Below, piece by piece: positions 1-8,609 of a stretch of DNA of 45,717 nucleotides (position 1 is the stretch's first letter; each line of letters begins with the position of its first letter). The stretch is taken from positions 1-45,717 of the forward strand of contig JAJPJJ010000008.1 of assembly GCA_021324295.1 (NCBI GenBank). Reading direction: 5' to 3'. Origin of the DNA: Bacillota bacterium (GTDB lineage Bacteria > Sysuimicrobiota > Sysuimicrobiia > Sysuimicrobiales > Segetimicrobiaceae). The translations under genes and the position numbers were made by a program. The notes beneath the pieces are model-generated. The model made no database searches. It was not told the DNA's origin and worked only from the letters and a program-made list of their open reading frames with translations.

Positions 1-644
1 CCGGCAACGGCCAGCGCGAGCTCGGCGAGGCCGTCGCCGGGCTCCGCCGTCCCCTCCGGGGGCGCGTCCGCCTCGCCGGCCGGGACGTCACCGGCGCGTC
101 GCCGCTCGAGATGATCGCCGGCGGCCTCAGCCACATCCCCGAGGACCGGATGGGCACGGGCGTGGCGCCCCGCCTCAGCGTGGCCGACAACCTGACGCTC
201 AAGAGCTACCGGGACGCGCGCTTCGGCCGGGGCCCGTTCCTCGATCCGCGGGCGGTCGCGGCGCACGCGCGGGAGCTGGCCGCGGCGTTCGACATCCGCG
301 CCGCCGGGGTGGACGCCCCGGCGGGCACGCTGTCGGGCGGGAACCTCCAGCGGCTGATCCTGGCCCGCGAGATCTCAGCCCGGCCGCGCGCGATCCTGGC
401 GTTCCATCCCACGCGCGGCCTGGACGTCGGCGCCACCGAGGCGGTCCACCGCCTCCTGCTCGATCAGCGCCGCGCCGGCGCGGCGGTCCTCCTGATCTCC
501 GAGGACCTCGACGAGATCCTGCTCCTCGCGGACCGGATCGCGGTGCTGTCGGGCGGCGAGCTCGCGGCGGTCGTGAGCGCCGGCGAGGCCAGCGTCGAGG
601 AGATCGGCCTGATGATGGGCGGGAGCCGGAGGGCCGCCTCGTGA
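1..644 (+). CDS. BMP-family (nucleoside/purine-type) ABC transporter ATP-binding protein, C-terminal part
   Basis: The reading frame is open to the window edge, so the N-terminal half, including the first ATPase domain, is missing. About 214 residues are visible and form the second nucleotide-binding domain of a tandem ATPase. The first residues, GNGQREL, are the degenerate Walker A of that domain. They are followed by HIPEDR, the signature LSGGNLQRLILARE, a Walker B region ending PTRGLDVGA, and ISEDLDEIL as switch region. This pattern fits the NupO/YufO-like ATPases that work with BMP-type binding proteins in nucleoside or purine uptake. The gene overlaps the next permease by 4 bp (GTGA). 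Substrate is inferred from the neighbouring purine-catabolic genes; a sugar transporter ATPase cannot be excluded from this half alone. Confidence 0.9.
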   Translation, partial: GNGQRELGEAVAGLRRPLRGRVRLAGRDVTGASPLEMIAGGLSHIPEDRMGTGVAPRLSVADNLTLKSYRDARFGRGPFLDPRAVAAHARELAAAFDIRAAGVDAPAGTLSGGNLQRLILAREISARPRAILAFHPTRGLDVGATEAVHRLLLDQRRAGAAVLLISEDLDEILLLADRIAVLSGGELAAVVSAGEASVEEIGLMMGGSRRAAS

Positions 645-1738
645 TCCGCCTCGAGCGGCGCGCCTCTCCCGCTCCGTGGGCGGCCGGCGCGGTCCCGGTG
701 GTCGCGATCCTGGCCGGGCTCGCCGCCGGCGCGGGGCTGTTCGCGTTGGCCGGGGTGAGCCCGCTCGCCGCCTACGCCGGCCTGCTCAGCGATCCGTTCG
801 GCAGCGTGTTCGGGTGGAGCGAGACCACCGTCAAGGCCATCCCCCTGATCCTCACCGGCCTCGCCGTGCTGCTGCCCGCCCGGATGCGCCTGTGGAACAT
901 CGGCGCCGAAGGCCAGCTCCAGTGCGGCGCGATCGCCGCCACGTGGGTAGCGCTGTGGACGCCCCTCGGCCGCACCGCGGGCGCGGTCCCGGCGCTGCTG
1001 GTCGCCGGCATGGCCGCGGGGGCCGTGTGGTGCCTCGTCCCCGCGGCGCTGCGGGCGTGGCTCGCCGTCAACGAGACGATCACGACGCTGCTGATGAACT
1101 ACATCGCCGTCCTGCTCGTCAGCTTCCTCATCTACGGATCGTGGAAGGACCCCCAGAGCCTCGGGTTCCCGCTCTCGCCGCCGTTTCCGGCGGCCTCGCG
1201 GCTGTGGGTGCTCCTCCCGGGCACGCGCGTGCACGCGGGGCTCCTCCTCGCGCTCGCCGCATCCGCCGCCGTCTGGCTCATCCTCGCGCGCACCCGGTGG
1301 GGGTTCGAGATCCGCGTCATCGGGGACAATCCGCAGGCCGCCCGCTACGCCGGGATCAGCCTGGCGCGCAACATCGTGCTCACGATGGGCCTCGCGGGCG
1401 CCCTCGCCGGGCTGGCCGGCGCCGGCGAGGCCTCGGCGATCGCCGGCCGGTTGCAGCAGGGGCTGTCCCCGGGGTACGGCTACACCGGGATCATCGTCGC
1501 CTGGCTGGCCCGGCTCAACCCGCTCGGGGCGGTGCTGGTCGCGTTCCTCCTGGGCGCCTTGTTCCTGGGCGGCGACGGCCTGCAGATCTCCCTCGGCCTG
1601 CCGATCGCCGTCGTGAACATGCTGCAGGGGCTCGTCTTCTTCTGCGTGCTCGGCGGCGAGGCGCTGGCGGGCTACCGGCTCGTCCTGGGGCGCGGCCGCG
1701 TCGCCGCACCGGGCCCCGCCCTCCAGGAGCCGCCGTAG
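641..1738 (+). CDS. ABC transporter permease, BMP/nucleoside type (first permease)
   Basis: This is a 365-residue polytopic membrane protein of the branched-chain amino acid/ribose permease superfamily. It fits the longer permease (NupP/YufP type) of BMP-dependent nucleoside transporters. The motif MRLWNIGAEGQLQ after the first helices is characteristic of this subfamily, and GDNPQAARYAGI matches the cytoplasmic coupling segment. Hydrophobic stretches run through the whole length. The GTG start at 641 overlaps the ATPase stop by 4 bp, and the second permease begins 3 nt after this stop, so the three genes are almost certainly one operon. With the second permease it should form the membrane pore, working with the BMP protein at 13045-14136 or another binding protein upstream of the window. 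Confidence 0.9.
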   Translation: MIRLERRASPAPWAAGAVPVVAILAGLAAGAGLFALAGVSPLAAYAGLLSDPFGSVFGWSETTVKAIPLILTGLAVLLPARMRLWNIGAEGQLQCGAIAATWVALWTPLGRTAGAVPALLVAGMAAGAVWCLVPAALRAWLAVNETITTLLMNYIAVLLVSFLIYGSWKDPQSLGFPLSPPFPAASRLWVLLPGTRVHAGLLLALAASAAVWLILARTRWGFEIRVIGDNPQAARYAGISLARNIVLTMGLAGALAGLAGAGEASAIAGRLQQGLSPGYGYTGIIVAWLARLNPLGAVLVAFLLGALFLGGDGLQISLGLPIAVVNMLQGLVFFCVLGGEALAGYRLVLGRGRVAAPGPALQEPP

Positions 1739-1740
1739 CC

Positions 1741-2658
1741 ATGTTCGCGCTCGCGGTGCTCGCGGCCGCCGTGCGGGCGGGGACGCCCGTGCTCCTGGCC
1801 ACGCTCGGCGAGTTGTTCGCCGAGCGCTCGGGGATCCTCAACCTCGGGGTCGAGGGCATGATGCTCGTCGGCGCGCTCGCGGGGTTCGTGGCGACCGTCC
1901 AGACCGGCAACCCGTGGCTCGGCGCACTCGCCGCCGGCGCGGCCGGCGGCGGCCTCAGCCTGATCCACGCGGTGCTCTGCATCACGCTCCGGGCGAACCA
2001 GGTGGCGAGCGGCCTCGCGCTCACGATCTTCGGCACCGGGCTGTCGGCCGCTCTCGGGCGGAAGTTCGTCGGCGTCCCGGCCTCCGGGTTCCCCCCGGAG
2101 CCGGTCCCCGGGCTCGCCCGGATCCCGGTGCTCGGCGCGGTGCTGTTCCAGCACGACCCGCTCGTCTACCTGAGCTACCTCCTCGTGCCGGCCGCGTGGT
2201 TCGCGCTGTACCGGACGCGCTGGGGCCTCGAGGTCCGGGCGGTCGGCGAGCACCCGGAGGCGGCGGATGCGGCGGGCACGAGCGTCGCGGGCGTCCGGTA
2301 CGTCTGCGTGGCGATCGGCGGCGTGCTGGCCGGGCTCGGCGGCGCGTTCCTCTCCACCGCGTACACCGGCATGTGGATCGAGAACATGACGGCCGGTCGA
2401 GGATGGATCGCGGTCGCGCTCGTGATCTTCGCCACGTGGGATCCGCTGCGCGCCGCGGCCGGGGCGTACCTGTTTGGCGGGGTGAACGCGCTCCAGCTCA
2501 ACCTGCAGGCGGCCGGGGCGCGGCTGCCGGTGTATCTGCTGCTGATGACCCCGTACGTGTTTACGATCCTGGTGTTGGTCTTCGCGACGCGGGAGACCGC
2601 CCGGAAGCGCCTCGGCGCCCCCGCAGCGCTGAGCGTGCCCTACACGCGGTCAGGATGA
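1741..2658 (+). CDS. ABC transporter permease, BMP/nucleoside type (second permease)
   Basis: This 305-residue membrane protein is the shorter permease (NupQ/YufQ type). The motif ERSGILNLGVEGMMLVGA near residues 25-45 is the family hallmark, and GEHPEAADAAGT is the coupling segment. I chose the ATG at 1741, two nucleotides after the stop of the previous permease, because the conserved N-terminus starts there. The same frame is open far upstream, but that part is only the shadow of the preceding gene. It is the last gene of the rightward transporter operon and ends tail-to-tail with the small leftward gene at 2727-3023. Confidence 0.92.
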   Translation: MFALAVLAAAVRAGTPVLLATLGELFAERSGILNLGVEGMMLVGALAGFVATVQTGNPWLGALAAGAAGGGLSLIHAVLCITLRANQVASGLALTIFGTGLSAALGRKFVGVPASGFPPEPVPGLARIPVLGAVLFQHDPLVYLSYLLVPAAWFALYRTRWGLEVRAVGEHPEAADAAGTSVAGVRYVCVAIGGVLAGLGGAFLSTAYTGMWIENMTAGRGWIAVALVIFATWDPLRAAAGAYLFGGVNALQLNLQAAGARLPVYLLLMTPYVFTILVLVFATRETARKRLGAPAALSVPYTRSG

Positions 2659-2726
2659 CCGCGGAGGCGGGCTCGGCGGTCGTCGGCTGGGCGCGGCCGC
2701 CGGGTCCCACCCCTCCCACGATGCGA

Positions 2727-3023
2727 TCACGCGTCGCACCCGCCGCGGGAGACGACCGCCTCGCAGGGCGAGGCGTCGAGGATCTCGACGCTGCCGGCCT
2801 GCGCAAAGGGCTGCATGAAGCGGCCGACGCTGTCGCGGTCCGGCGCGTCCACGATCAGGTACATCGTGTGCGCGTTGTTGACGACCGCCTCGCCATGGAT
2901 CGTGAGGCCGTGCTGCCTCGCGTTGGCCGCGGAGAGGTGCTGGAGGAGCTGCGCGGCCATCTGCGGGTTGCGGGCCGGGCACCGGGTGGCTTCGTGCCGG
3001 TGCTGGACGACGAACAGGCTCAT
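2727..3023 (-). CDS. Small conserved-type protein, possible alpha-beta barrel fold (98 aa)
   Basis: A 98-residue protein starts MSLFVVQHRHEATRCP. I moved the start to the ATG at 3023 because a strong Shine-Dalgarno run (AGGGGGGA) sits 5-6 nt before it and because the similarity pattern begins there; the open frame continues 21 codons further upstream. Alternating short beta-strand and helix segments (FVVQH, QMAAQLLQHL, TMYLIVDAP, DSVGRFMQPF) suggest a ferredoxin-like or dimeric alpha-beta barrel fold; this is inference. Three cysteines (CPA, SPCEA, GGCDA) are unusual for its length. It is downstream of pucG with a 134-nt gap, so it may be the distal gene of the xanthine dehydrogenase operon or have its own promoter. 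Function is unknown. Confidence 0.75.
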   Translation of the reverse strand: MSLFVVQHRHEATRCPARNPQMAAQLLQHLSAANARQHGLTIHGEAVVNNAHTMYLIVDAPDRDSVGRFMQPFAQAGSVEILDASPCEAVVSRGGCDA

Positions 3024-3157
3024 CGTGGGTCCCCCCTTCGGTGAGGTGTGACTGCGCCGATCGCGCTCGCCCGGCCGGCGCGGCACGCCGGAGAGGCACC
3101 GCCCTGCCCCCCAAGTCTACCACGGGCCGGACGTCCGCGGCAGGCGGGACGCGCCGC

Positions 3158-4342
3158 TCAGGCGACCGCGCGCATCGCCGCCTCCACGCCGGCGCGCGGC
3201 GGCAGGCGCAGGCCCGCGTCCCGGAGGACGTCCTCGAAAGCCGCCAGGAAGTGGAGGACGTGGCGCAGTTCGGCGTTGGACGCCAGAAACCCGACCCGCC
3301 ACGCCCGGCCCCGCAGCCGGCCGAACGCGCCCATGATCTCGATGTCGTGCTCGCGCAGCAGCGCCTCCCGGATCCCGGCCTCGGAGATCCCCTCCGGCAC
3401 CTCGACGATCGCGAGCATCGGCAACCGGTGCGCGGGATCGCCGAACAGCCGCAGGCCCATCGCCTCGAGCCCCGCGTGCAGCGCGGCGCCCGCGCGCCGG
3501 TGGCGGGCCCACCGCGCCTCGAGCCCCTCCTCGTGGATCAACCGCAGCGCCTCGCGGAGGCCGTAGGTGAGGCTCGTGGGCAGCGTGTGGTGGTTGAGGC
3601 GGTCCGGCCCCCAGTAGGCCTGGAGCTGGCCCAGGTCCAGGTAGTTGCTCTGGACCGGCCGGCGGCGCCCGAGGATCATCCGCTCCACCTCCGCCGTGTA
3701 CGTGAGCGGCGCCATCCCGGAGGGGCAGCCGAGGCACTTCTGCGTGCCGGCGACGCAGACGTCCAATCCCCACCGGTCGGTCTCGACCGGCACGCCGCCG
3801 AGGGTGAGCACCGCGTCGACGACCACGACCGCGCCGACCTCGTGCGCGATCTGCACGAGGTCGGGCAGCGGCTGCAGCACGCCGGTGGACGTATCGCCGT
3901 GCACGAGGGCCACGGCCTTGGGCCGCGCGCGGGAGGCCGCCGCGCGGAGCGCATCCGGGTCGATCAGCCGTCCCCACTCGGTCTCGACCCGGGTGACCTC
4001 GGCGCCGCACCGCGTCGCGATCTCGGCGAGCAGCTCCCCGAACCGGCCGGCCACGCCGACCACGGCCCGATCCCCCGGCTCCAGGATGCTGCAGAGCGCG
4101 GCCTCGAGCCCCGCGCGCGAGGTGCCGGAGACCGGGAACGCCCGCCGGTTGTCCGTCCGGAAGACGAACCGGCAGAGGTCGCTCACCTCGTTCATGATCG
4201 CGGTGAACTCCGGATCGAACTGGCCGAGGAGCGGCAGGCCGAGCGCCCGCAGGACGCGCGGATCCGGGTTCGTCGGCCCCGTGCCGAACAGCAGGCGCGG
4301 CGAGGGGTTCAGCTCCCCGTACCGCCGCGTGTCCTCTCCCAT
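3158..4342 (-). CDS. pucG: PucG-type (S)-ureidoglycine--glyoxylate aminotransferase
   Basis: This 394-residue class V PLP-dependent aminotransferase resembles B. subtilis PucG, which transfers the amino group of ureidoglycine to glyoxylate in purine ring catabolism. The PLP lysine is K202 in GTQKCLGCPSGMAP, close to the PucG version of this motif. The aspartate that contacts the pyridine nitrogen is D176 in VVVVDAV. The N-terminal LLFGTGPTNPDPRVL and the SGTSRAGLEAAL loop are typical of the alanine-glyoxylate aminotransferase fold. The ATG at 4342 lies inside the end of the molybdenum-subunit gene (34-bp overlap), so translation is probably coupled. A serine-pyruvate or alanine-glyoxylate aminotransferase is the alternative, but the K motif and the purine operon favour PucG. 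Confidence 0.88.
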   Translation of the reverse strand: MGEDTRRYGELNPSPRLLFGTGPTNPDPRVLRALGLPLLGQFDPEFTAIMNEVSDLCRFVFRTDNRRAFPVSGTSRAGLEAALCSILEPGDRAVVGVAGRFGELLAEIATRCGAEVTRVETEWGRLIDPDALRAAASRARPKAVALVHGDTSTGVLQPLPDLVQIAHEVGAVVVVDAVLTLGGVPVETDRWGLDVCVAGTQKCLGCPSGMAPLTYTAEVERMILGRRRPVQSNYLDLGQLQAYWGPDRLNHHTLPTSLTYGLREALRLIHEEGLEARWARHRRAGAALHAGLEAMGLRLFGDPAHRLPMLAIVEVPEGISEAGIREALLREHDIEIMGAFGRLRGRAWRVGFLASNAELRHVLHFLAAFEDVLRDAGLRLPPRAGVEAAMRAVA

Positions 4343-6768
4343 GGCCGCGGGTCCTCCCCGGCGCCCTCGTGCGCCGGCTCTTGGAGCAGCTCGTGTTGCC
4401 CGGTCGCCAGGCCGTGTGCCCAGGGGACCGGCTCCGGGCCGCTCCCCTGGGGCGGCGGGGGCGGCGGCGCCACGGGAGCGACCGGCGGCGCGAGCCCCGC
4501 GAGGTCGTCCGGCCGCACCGGCACCCGGTTGAGCTCGCGCCCCGTGGCATCCCGCAGCGCGGCGACGATCGCCGCGGTCGCGACGATCGTCGCCGGCTCG
4601 CCGACGCCCTTCGCCCCGTACGGCGCCCCCGGCTCGGGCTCCTCGACGAGGGCCGAGACGACCGGCGGCATGTCGGCGATCGTCGGGATGAGGTAGTCGG
4701 TGAACGAGGCGTTGCGGATGCGGCCGTCGCGGAGCTGGAGCTCCTCCATGAGCGCGAGCCCGAGGCCCTGCGCGGTCCCGCCCTCGATCTGCCCCTGCAC
4801 GCTCTGCGGGTGAAGGGCGCGGCCCACGTCCTGCGCCGCGGCGATCTGCACCACCCGCACCAGGCCCAGCTCCTCGTCGACCTCGACCACGGCACGCTCG
4901 GCCGCGAACGCGAACGCGGCGTGCGGCTCGCCCTGCCCGCGCGCGTCGAGCGGCCGCGTCGGCCGGTGGTGGTAGACGCGCTCCGCCTCGACCGGTTCGT
5001 CGAGGAACGCCGCGATCGGGCCGACCGGCTCCCCATCGAGGAGGACGAGCCCGCCGGCGAGGCGGAGCTCGCCCCGGGGGCGCGCCAGGCTCCGGCGCAC
5101 CCGCGCGAAGAGCGCCTCGCGGACCGCCGCGCACGCCGCCTGCACCGCGCCGCCCGACATCATCGTCTGGCGCGAGGCCGAGGTCGAGCCCGCCGACCCG
5201 ACGCCGGTGTCCGGCGGGAGGATCGCCACCCGCTCGACGCCGAGCTCGGTGCGCGCGATCTGGGCGAGGATCGTGTGGATGCCCTGCCCCACCTCCGCCG
5301 CGGCGCTTCGCACCTCGGCGATCGGCCCGGCGGCGTCCGCGCGGAGGCGCACGCGCGCCGCGGACGCGTCGTCGAACCCCTCGCTGTAAGCGATGTTCTT
5401 GTAGCCCACGGCGAAGCCGACGCCGCGGCGGAGCCGCTCGCCGCGCGAGACGTTGCCGCAGCCGCCGGGATACGCCCGCGGGTCCCCGCGGCCCGCCGGG
5501 GGCGCCTCCGGCGGCAGCGGGAGCGCCGCGCAGCGCCGGATCACCGCGGCGACCGGCGCGCTGCCCCGGACGACCTGTCCCGTGGGCAGCACCGAGCTGG
5601 TGCGCAGCGCGTTGCGGAGGCGCAGCTCCACCGGATCGCGTCCGAGGGCGCGCGCGAGCCGGTCCATCTGCGCCTCGTGCGCGAAGCACACCTGCACCGC
5701 GCCGAACCCCCGCATCGCGCCGCAGGGCGGGTTGTGCGTGTACACGGCGGTGCCGTCCACGAGCGCGTTCGGGACCTCGTACGGGCCGCACGCAAACGTG
5801 GAGGCGTTGCCGATCACCGCGGCCGACGACGAGGCGTACGCGCCGCCGTCCACGAGGATCCGCGCCCGGACGCAGACGAGCGTCCCGTCGCGCCGCGCGC
5901 CGTGCCGCATCCAGATGCGGGCCGGGTGCCGGTGCACGTGCCCGAGGAACGACTCCTCGCGGCCGTAGGCGATCTTGACCGGCCGGCCGGTGCGCAGCGC
6001 GAGCAGGCTCGCGTGGATCTGCATGCTGAGGTCTTCCCGCGCGCCGAAGGCGCCCCCGACGCCCGCGAGGTGCAGCCGGACCTTGTGCGCGGGCAGCCCG
6101 AGGCACGGCGCGATCTGCTGCCGGTCGACGTGGAGCCACTGCGTCGCGACGTAGAGATCCACGCCGCCGTCCGGGGCCGGGATCGCGAGCCCCGCCTCCG
6201 GCCCGAGCGGCGCCTGGTCCTGCACGGCGGTCTCGTAGTACCCCTCGACCCACACGTCGGCCGGCGCGTCCGGGTCGCCGTGCACGATGTGCACGTGGCG
6301 CAGCACGTTCCCGAAGTCGTGCACGCGCGGGGCGTCGGCGCGGAGGGCCTGCGCCATGTCCGTGACCGCGGGGAGGACCTCGTAGTCGACCACGATGCGC
6401 TCGCCCGCCCGCCGGGCGGTCTCGGGGTCCTCGGCGGCGCCGATCGCGACGGGCTCGCCGGCGTAGCGCACCCGGTCCCACGCGAGCACGGGCTGGTCCG
6501 CGAACTCGAGCCCGTACGTCTTGCGGCCCGGGACGTCGCCGGCGAGCAGCACGGCGCGCACACCCGGGTGCGCGAGCGCGCCGGAGACGTCGATCGACCG
6601 GATCCGCGCATGGGGATGCGGGCTGCGCACCGTGAAGCCCCAGAGCATGTCCTCGGCCCACAGGTCGCTCGCGAACAGGAACGTCCCCTTCGCCTTGGGC
6701 ACCGCGTCCACGCGGGGGACGCTCTCGCCGATCCCGCCCCGGGTGACCGGGAGCGTGCGGACGCTCAT
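4309..6768 (-). CDS. Xanthine dehydrogenase, molybdenum cofactor-binding subunit
   Basis: This 819-residue protein is the large subunit of a xanthine dehydrogenase-family molybdenum hydroxylase (PucD/XdhA type), expected to oxidise hypoxanthine and xanthine to urate. Visible motifs are GVGGAFGARED (about 236-246), PCGAMRGFGAVQV (about 348-360, molybdopterin contact) and, near the C-terminus, GVGEPATI carrying the catalytic glutamate. The start at 6768 gives an ATGA overlap with the deaminase gene upstream. After the conserved end (RVPVRPDDLAGL) there is an extra tail of about 60 residues rich in proline (APPVAPVAPPPPPP) and charged residues. This tail overlaps the start of pucG and is unusual. 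The [2Fe-2S] and FAD subunits are encoded two and three genes upstream. Confidence 0.93.
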   Translation of the reverse strand: MSVRTLPVTRGGIGESVPRVDAVPKAKGTFLFASDLWAEDMLWGFTVRSPHPHARIRSIDVSGALAHPGVRAVLLAGDVPGRKTYGLEFADQPVLAWDRVRYAGEPVAIGAAEDPETARRAGERIVVDYEVLPAVTDMAQALRADAPRVHDFGNVLRHVHIVHGDPDAPADVWVEGYYETAVQDQAPLGPEAGLAIPAPDGGVDLYVATQWLHVDRQQIAPCLGLPAHKVRLHLAGVGGAFGAREDLSMQIHASLLALRTGRPVKIAYGREESFLGHVHRHPARIWMRHGARRDGTLVCVRARILVDGGAYASSSAAVIGNASTFACGPYEVPNALVDGTAVYTHNPPCGAMRGFGAVQVCFAHEAQMDRLARALGRDPVELRLRNALRTSSVLPTGQVVRGSAPVAAVIRRCAALPLPPEAPPAGRGDPRAYPGGCGNVSRGERLRRGVGFAVGYKNIAYSEGFDDASAARVRLRADAAGPIAEVRSAAAEVGQGIHTILAQIARTELGVERVAILPPDTGVGSAGSTSASRQTMMSGGAVQAACAAVREALFARVRRSLARPRGELRLAGGLVLLDGEPVGPIAAFLDEPVEAERVYHHRPTRPLDARGQGEPHAAFAFAAERAVVEVDEELGLVRVVQIAAAQDVGRALHPQSVQGQIEGGTAQGLGLALMEELQLRDGRIRNASFTDYLIPTIADMPPVVSALVEEPEPGAPYGAKGVGEPATIVATAAIVAALRDATGRELNRVPVRPDDLAGLAPPVAPVAPPPPPPQGSGPEPVPWAHGLATGQHELLQEPAHEGAGEDPRPWERTRGGTGS

Positions 6769-8138
6769 CGCGCCTCGCTCCACTCCCGGATCCGGCGGGC
6801 CACCCGGCGGCCGGTCGCGGCGATCTCGTCCTCGTCGGCGGTCACCAGGCGCCCGCGGCGCACGACGGGCCGGCCGTCGACGAGGAGGTGGCGCACCCGC
6901 TGCGGGGCGCAGTGGACGAGCGCCGCGACGGGATCGGCCTCGGCCCCGGCGAAGGCGAGCCCGTCGGCGGGGAACAGCGCCACGTCGGCCCGCCGGCCCG
7001 GCTCGAGCGCGCCGATGTCCTGGCGCCCCAGGCACGTCGCCCCGCCGCGCGTGGCGATCCACAGCGCGTCCCGCGCGCTCATCTCCGCGGCGCCGCGCCG
7101 GCGGGCGACGAGCATCGCGAGGCGCGCCTCCGCGAGGAGGTGGCCGCTGTCGTTCGACGCGGAGCCGTCCACGGCCAGGCCGAGGGGCACGCCGGCGCGG
7201 CGCAGGGCGGCGGCCGGCGCGATCCCCGACCCGAGGCGAAGGTTGCTCGTCGGACACCACGCCACCGCCGCGCCGCTGCGGGCGAGGCGCTCGAGGTCGC
7301 CGTGCGCCTCGGACAGGTGGACGCAGTGGGCCAGCCAGACGTCCGGCCCCAGCCAGCCGAGGTCGTCGAGCAGCTCGAGCGGCCGGCGTCCGTACGTCGC
7401 GAGGCAGTACGCGTCCTCGTCCCGCGTCTCCGCGAGGTGCGTGTGCAGCCGCACGCCGAGCCGGCGGGCGAGCGAGGCGGCGGCGCGCATCAGCCCTTCG
7501 CTTGCGGAGAACGGCGAGCAGGGCGCGACCCCGAGCCGCACCATCGCGCCCGGCGCGGGGTCGTGGAACCGGCGGACCGCCGCCTCCGTCTCGGACAGGA
7601 TCGCCTCGGGATCCTCCACGATCGCGTCGGGCGGCAGCCCGCCCCGCGATGCGCCCCGGTCCATCGAGCCCCGCGTGGGGTGGAAGCGGAGCCCGACCTC
7701 GCGCGCCGCCTCCACCTCCGCCCCCAGGAGCGCGAGGCTGTCCGTGCCCCGCGGGAACAGGTAGTGGTGATCGACCGTCGCCGTGCACCCGGACAGCGCG
7801 AGCTCCGCGAGCGCCACGCGGGCGGCGGCGTGCGTCCACTCCGCGTCCACGGCGGCCCACAGCGGGTACAGCGCCCGGAGCCACTCGAACAGCCCTCGAT
7901 CCTGGGCCCGCACGCGCGTCAGCGCCTGGTAGAGGTGATGGTGCGTGTTGACGAGCCCCGGCAGCGCCACGCTTCCCGCGCCGTCGATCCGCGCAGCCCC
8001 CTCCGCGCCGGGCGGCGTGCCGCGGCCCACCCAGGCGATCGTGCCGCCCTCGACGAGGATCGAGCCGCCGGGGATCTCGGTGCCGCGGTCGTCCATCGTG
8101 GCGACGACGTCGCACCGGTCGATCAGGATCCGGCTCAC
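6765..8138 (-). CDS. 8-oxoguanine deaminase-like amidohydrolase
   Basis: This 457-residue metal-dependent amidohydrolase belongs to the ATZ/TRZ-guanine deaminase group. The first metal site is the HxH pair H66/H68 in NTHHHLYQ. Further ligands or catalytic residues lie in HTHLAET, AHCVHL and DGSASNDSGHL. The sequence HPTRGSMDRGAS is typical of 8-oxoguanine deaminases, which convert 8-oxoguanine to urate and ammonia. The GTG at 8138 forms a GTGA overlap with the iron-sulphur gene and has a GGGAG Shine-Dalgarno; the open frame further upstream is a shadow. Its position between xanthine dehydrogenase subunit genes fits a feed of damaged guanine into urate breakdown. A general guanine deaminase is possible but less likely. 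Confidence 0.87.
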   Translation of the reverse strand: MSRILIDRCDVVATMDDRGTEIPGGSILVEGGTIAWVGRGTPPGAEGAARIDGAGSVALPGLVNTHHHLYQALTRVRAQDRGLFEWLRALYPLWAAVDAEWTHAAARVALAELALSGCTATVDHHYLFPRGTDSLALLGAEVEAAREVGLRFHPTRGSMDRGASRGGLPPDAIVEDPEAILSETEAAVRRFHDPAPGAMVRLGVAPCSPFSASEGLMRAAASLARRLGVRLHTHLAETRDEDAYCLATYGRRPLELLDDLGWLGPDVWLAHCVHLSEAHGDLERLARSGAAVAWCPTSNLRLGSGIAPAAALRRAGVPLGLAVDGSASNDSGHLLAEARLAMLVARRRGAAEMSARDALWIATRGGATCLGRQDIGALEPGRRADVALFPADGLAFAGAEADPVAALVHCAPQRVRHLLVDGRPVVRRGRLVTADEDEIAATGRRVARRIREWSEAR

Positions 8139-8608
8139 GGGGAGCTCCCGCCGAGCTTGGACGCGGCGAGCCGGACCGCGTCGAGGATCTTCTGGTAGCC
8201 GGTACAGCGGCACAGGTTGCCGGACAGCGCCTCGCGGATCCTGGGCTCGTCGGGGTCCGGGTCGCGGCTCAGCAGGTCGACCACGGCGACGACGAACCCC
8301 GGCGTGCAGAACCCGCACTGCACCGCCCCGGCCTCGACGAACGCCCGCTGCACGGGGTGCAGGTCCTCTCCGGTCGTCAGGCCTTCGACCGTGCGCACCT
8401 CCCTGCCATCCGCCTGGGCGGCGAGCACGAGGCAGGCGCAGACGAGCTCGCCGTCCAGCCACACAGAACAGGAGCCGCACTCGCCCTGCTCGCACGCGTT
8501 CTTGGAGCCGCACAGGCCGAGCGCGTCGCGCAGCAGCGCGAGCAGGCTCGCCCCGGGCCAGACCTCGGCCGTCCGCCACGCCCCGTTGACGCGCACCCGC
8601 ACGCGCAT
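8135..8608 (-). CDS. Xanthine dehydrogenase, [2Fe-2S] iron-sulphur subunit
   Basis: This 157-residue protein contains both cluster domains of the molybdenum hydroxylase small subunit (PucE/XdhC type). The plant ferredoxin-like cluster cysteines are in CEQGECGSCSVWLDG and the nearby VCAC. The second, four-helix domain cluster is in CGFCTPG and CRCTGYQ. It carries electrons from the molybdenum centre to the FAD subunit. The length is normal for the separate-subunit form. Its ATG lies one nucleotide after the stop of the FAD subunit gene, and its stop overlaps the deaminase start, so it sits in a tightly coupled operon. Confidence 0.96.
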   Translation of the reverse strand: MRVRVRVNGAWRTAEVWPGASLLALLRDALGLCGSKNACEQGECGSCSVWLDGELVCACLVLAAQADGREVRTVEGLTTGEDLHPVQRAFVEAGAVQCGFCTPGFVVAVVDLLSRDPDPDEPRIREALSGNLCRCTGYQKILDAVRLAASKLGGSSP

Positions 8609-8609
8609 C

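Noticed and set aside
1302-1320. tRNA-like GGTTCGA box
   Set aside because: It is inside the permease gene and no cloverleaf can be built around it. No tRNA was found elsewhere.
676-1740. Long open frame upstream of the second permease in the same frame
   Set aside because: It is arginine/proline-rich shadow of the first permease; the real gene starts at 1741.
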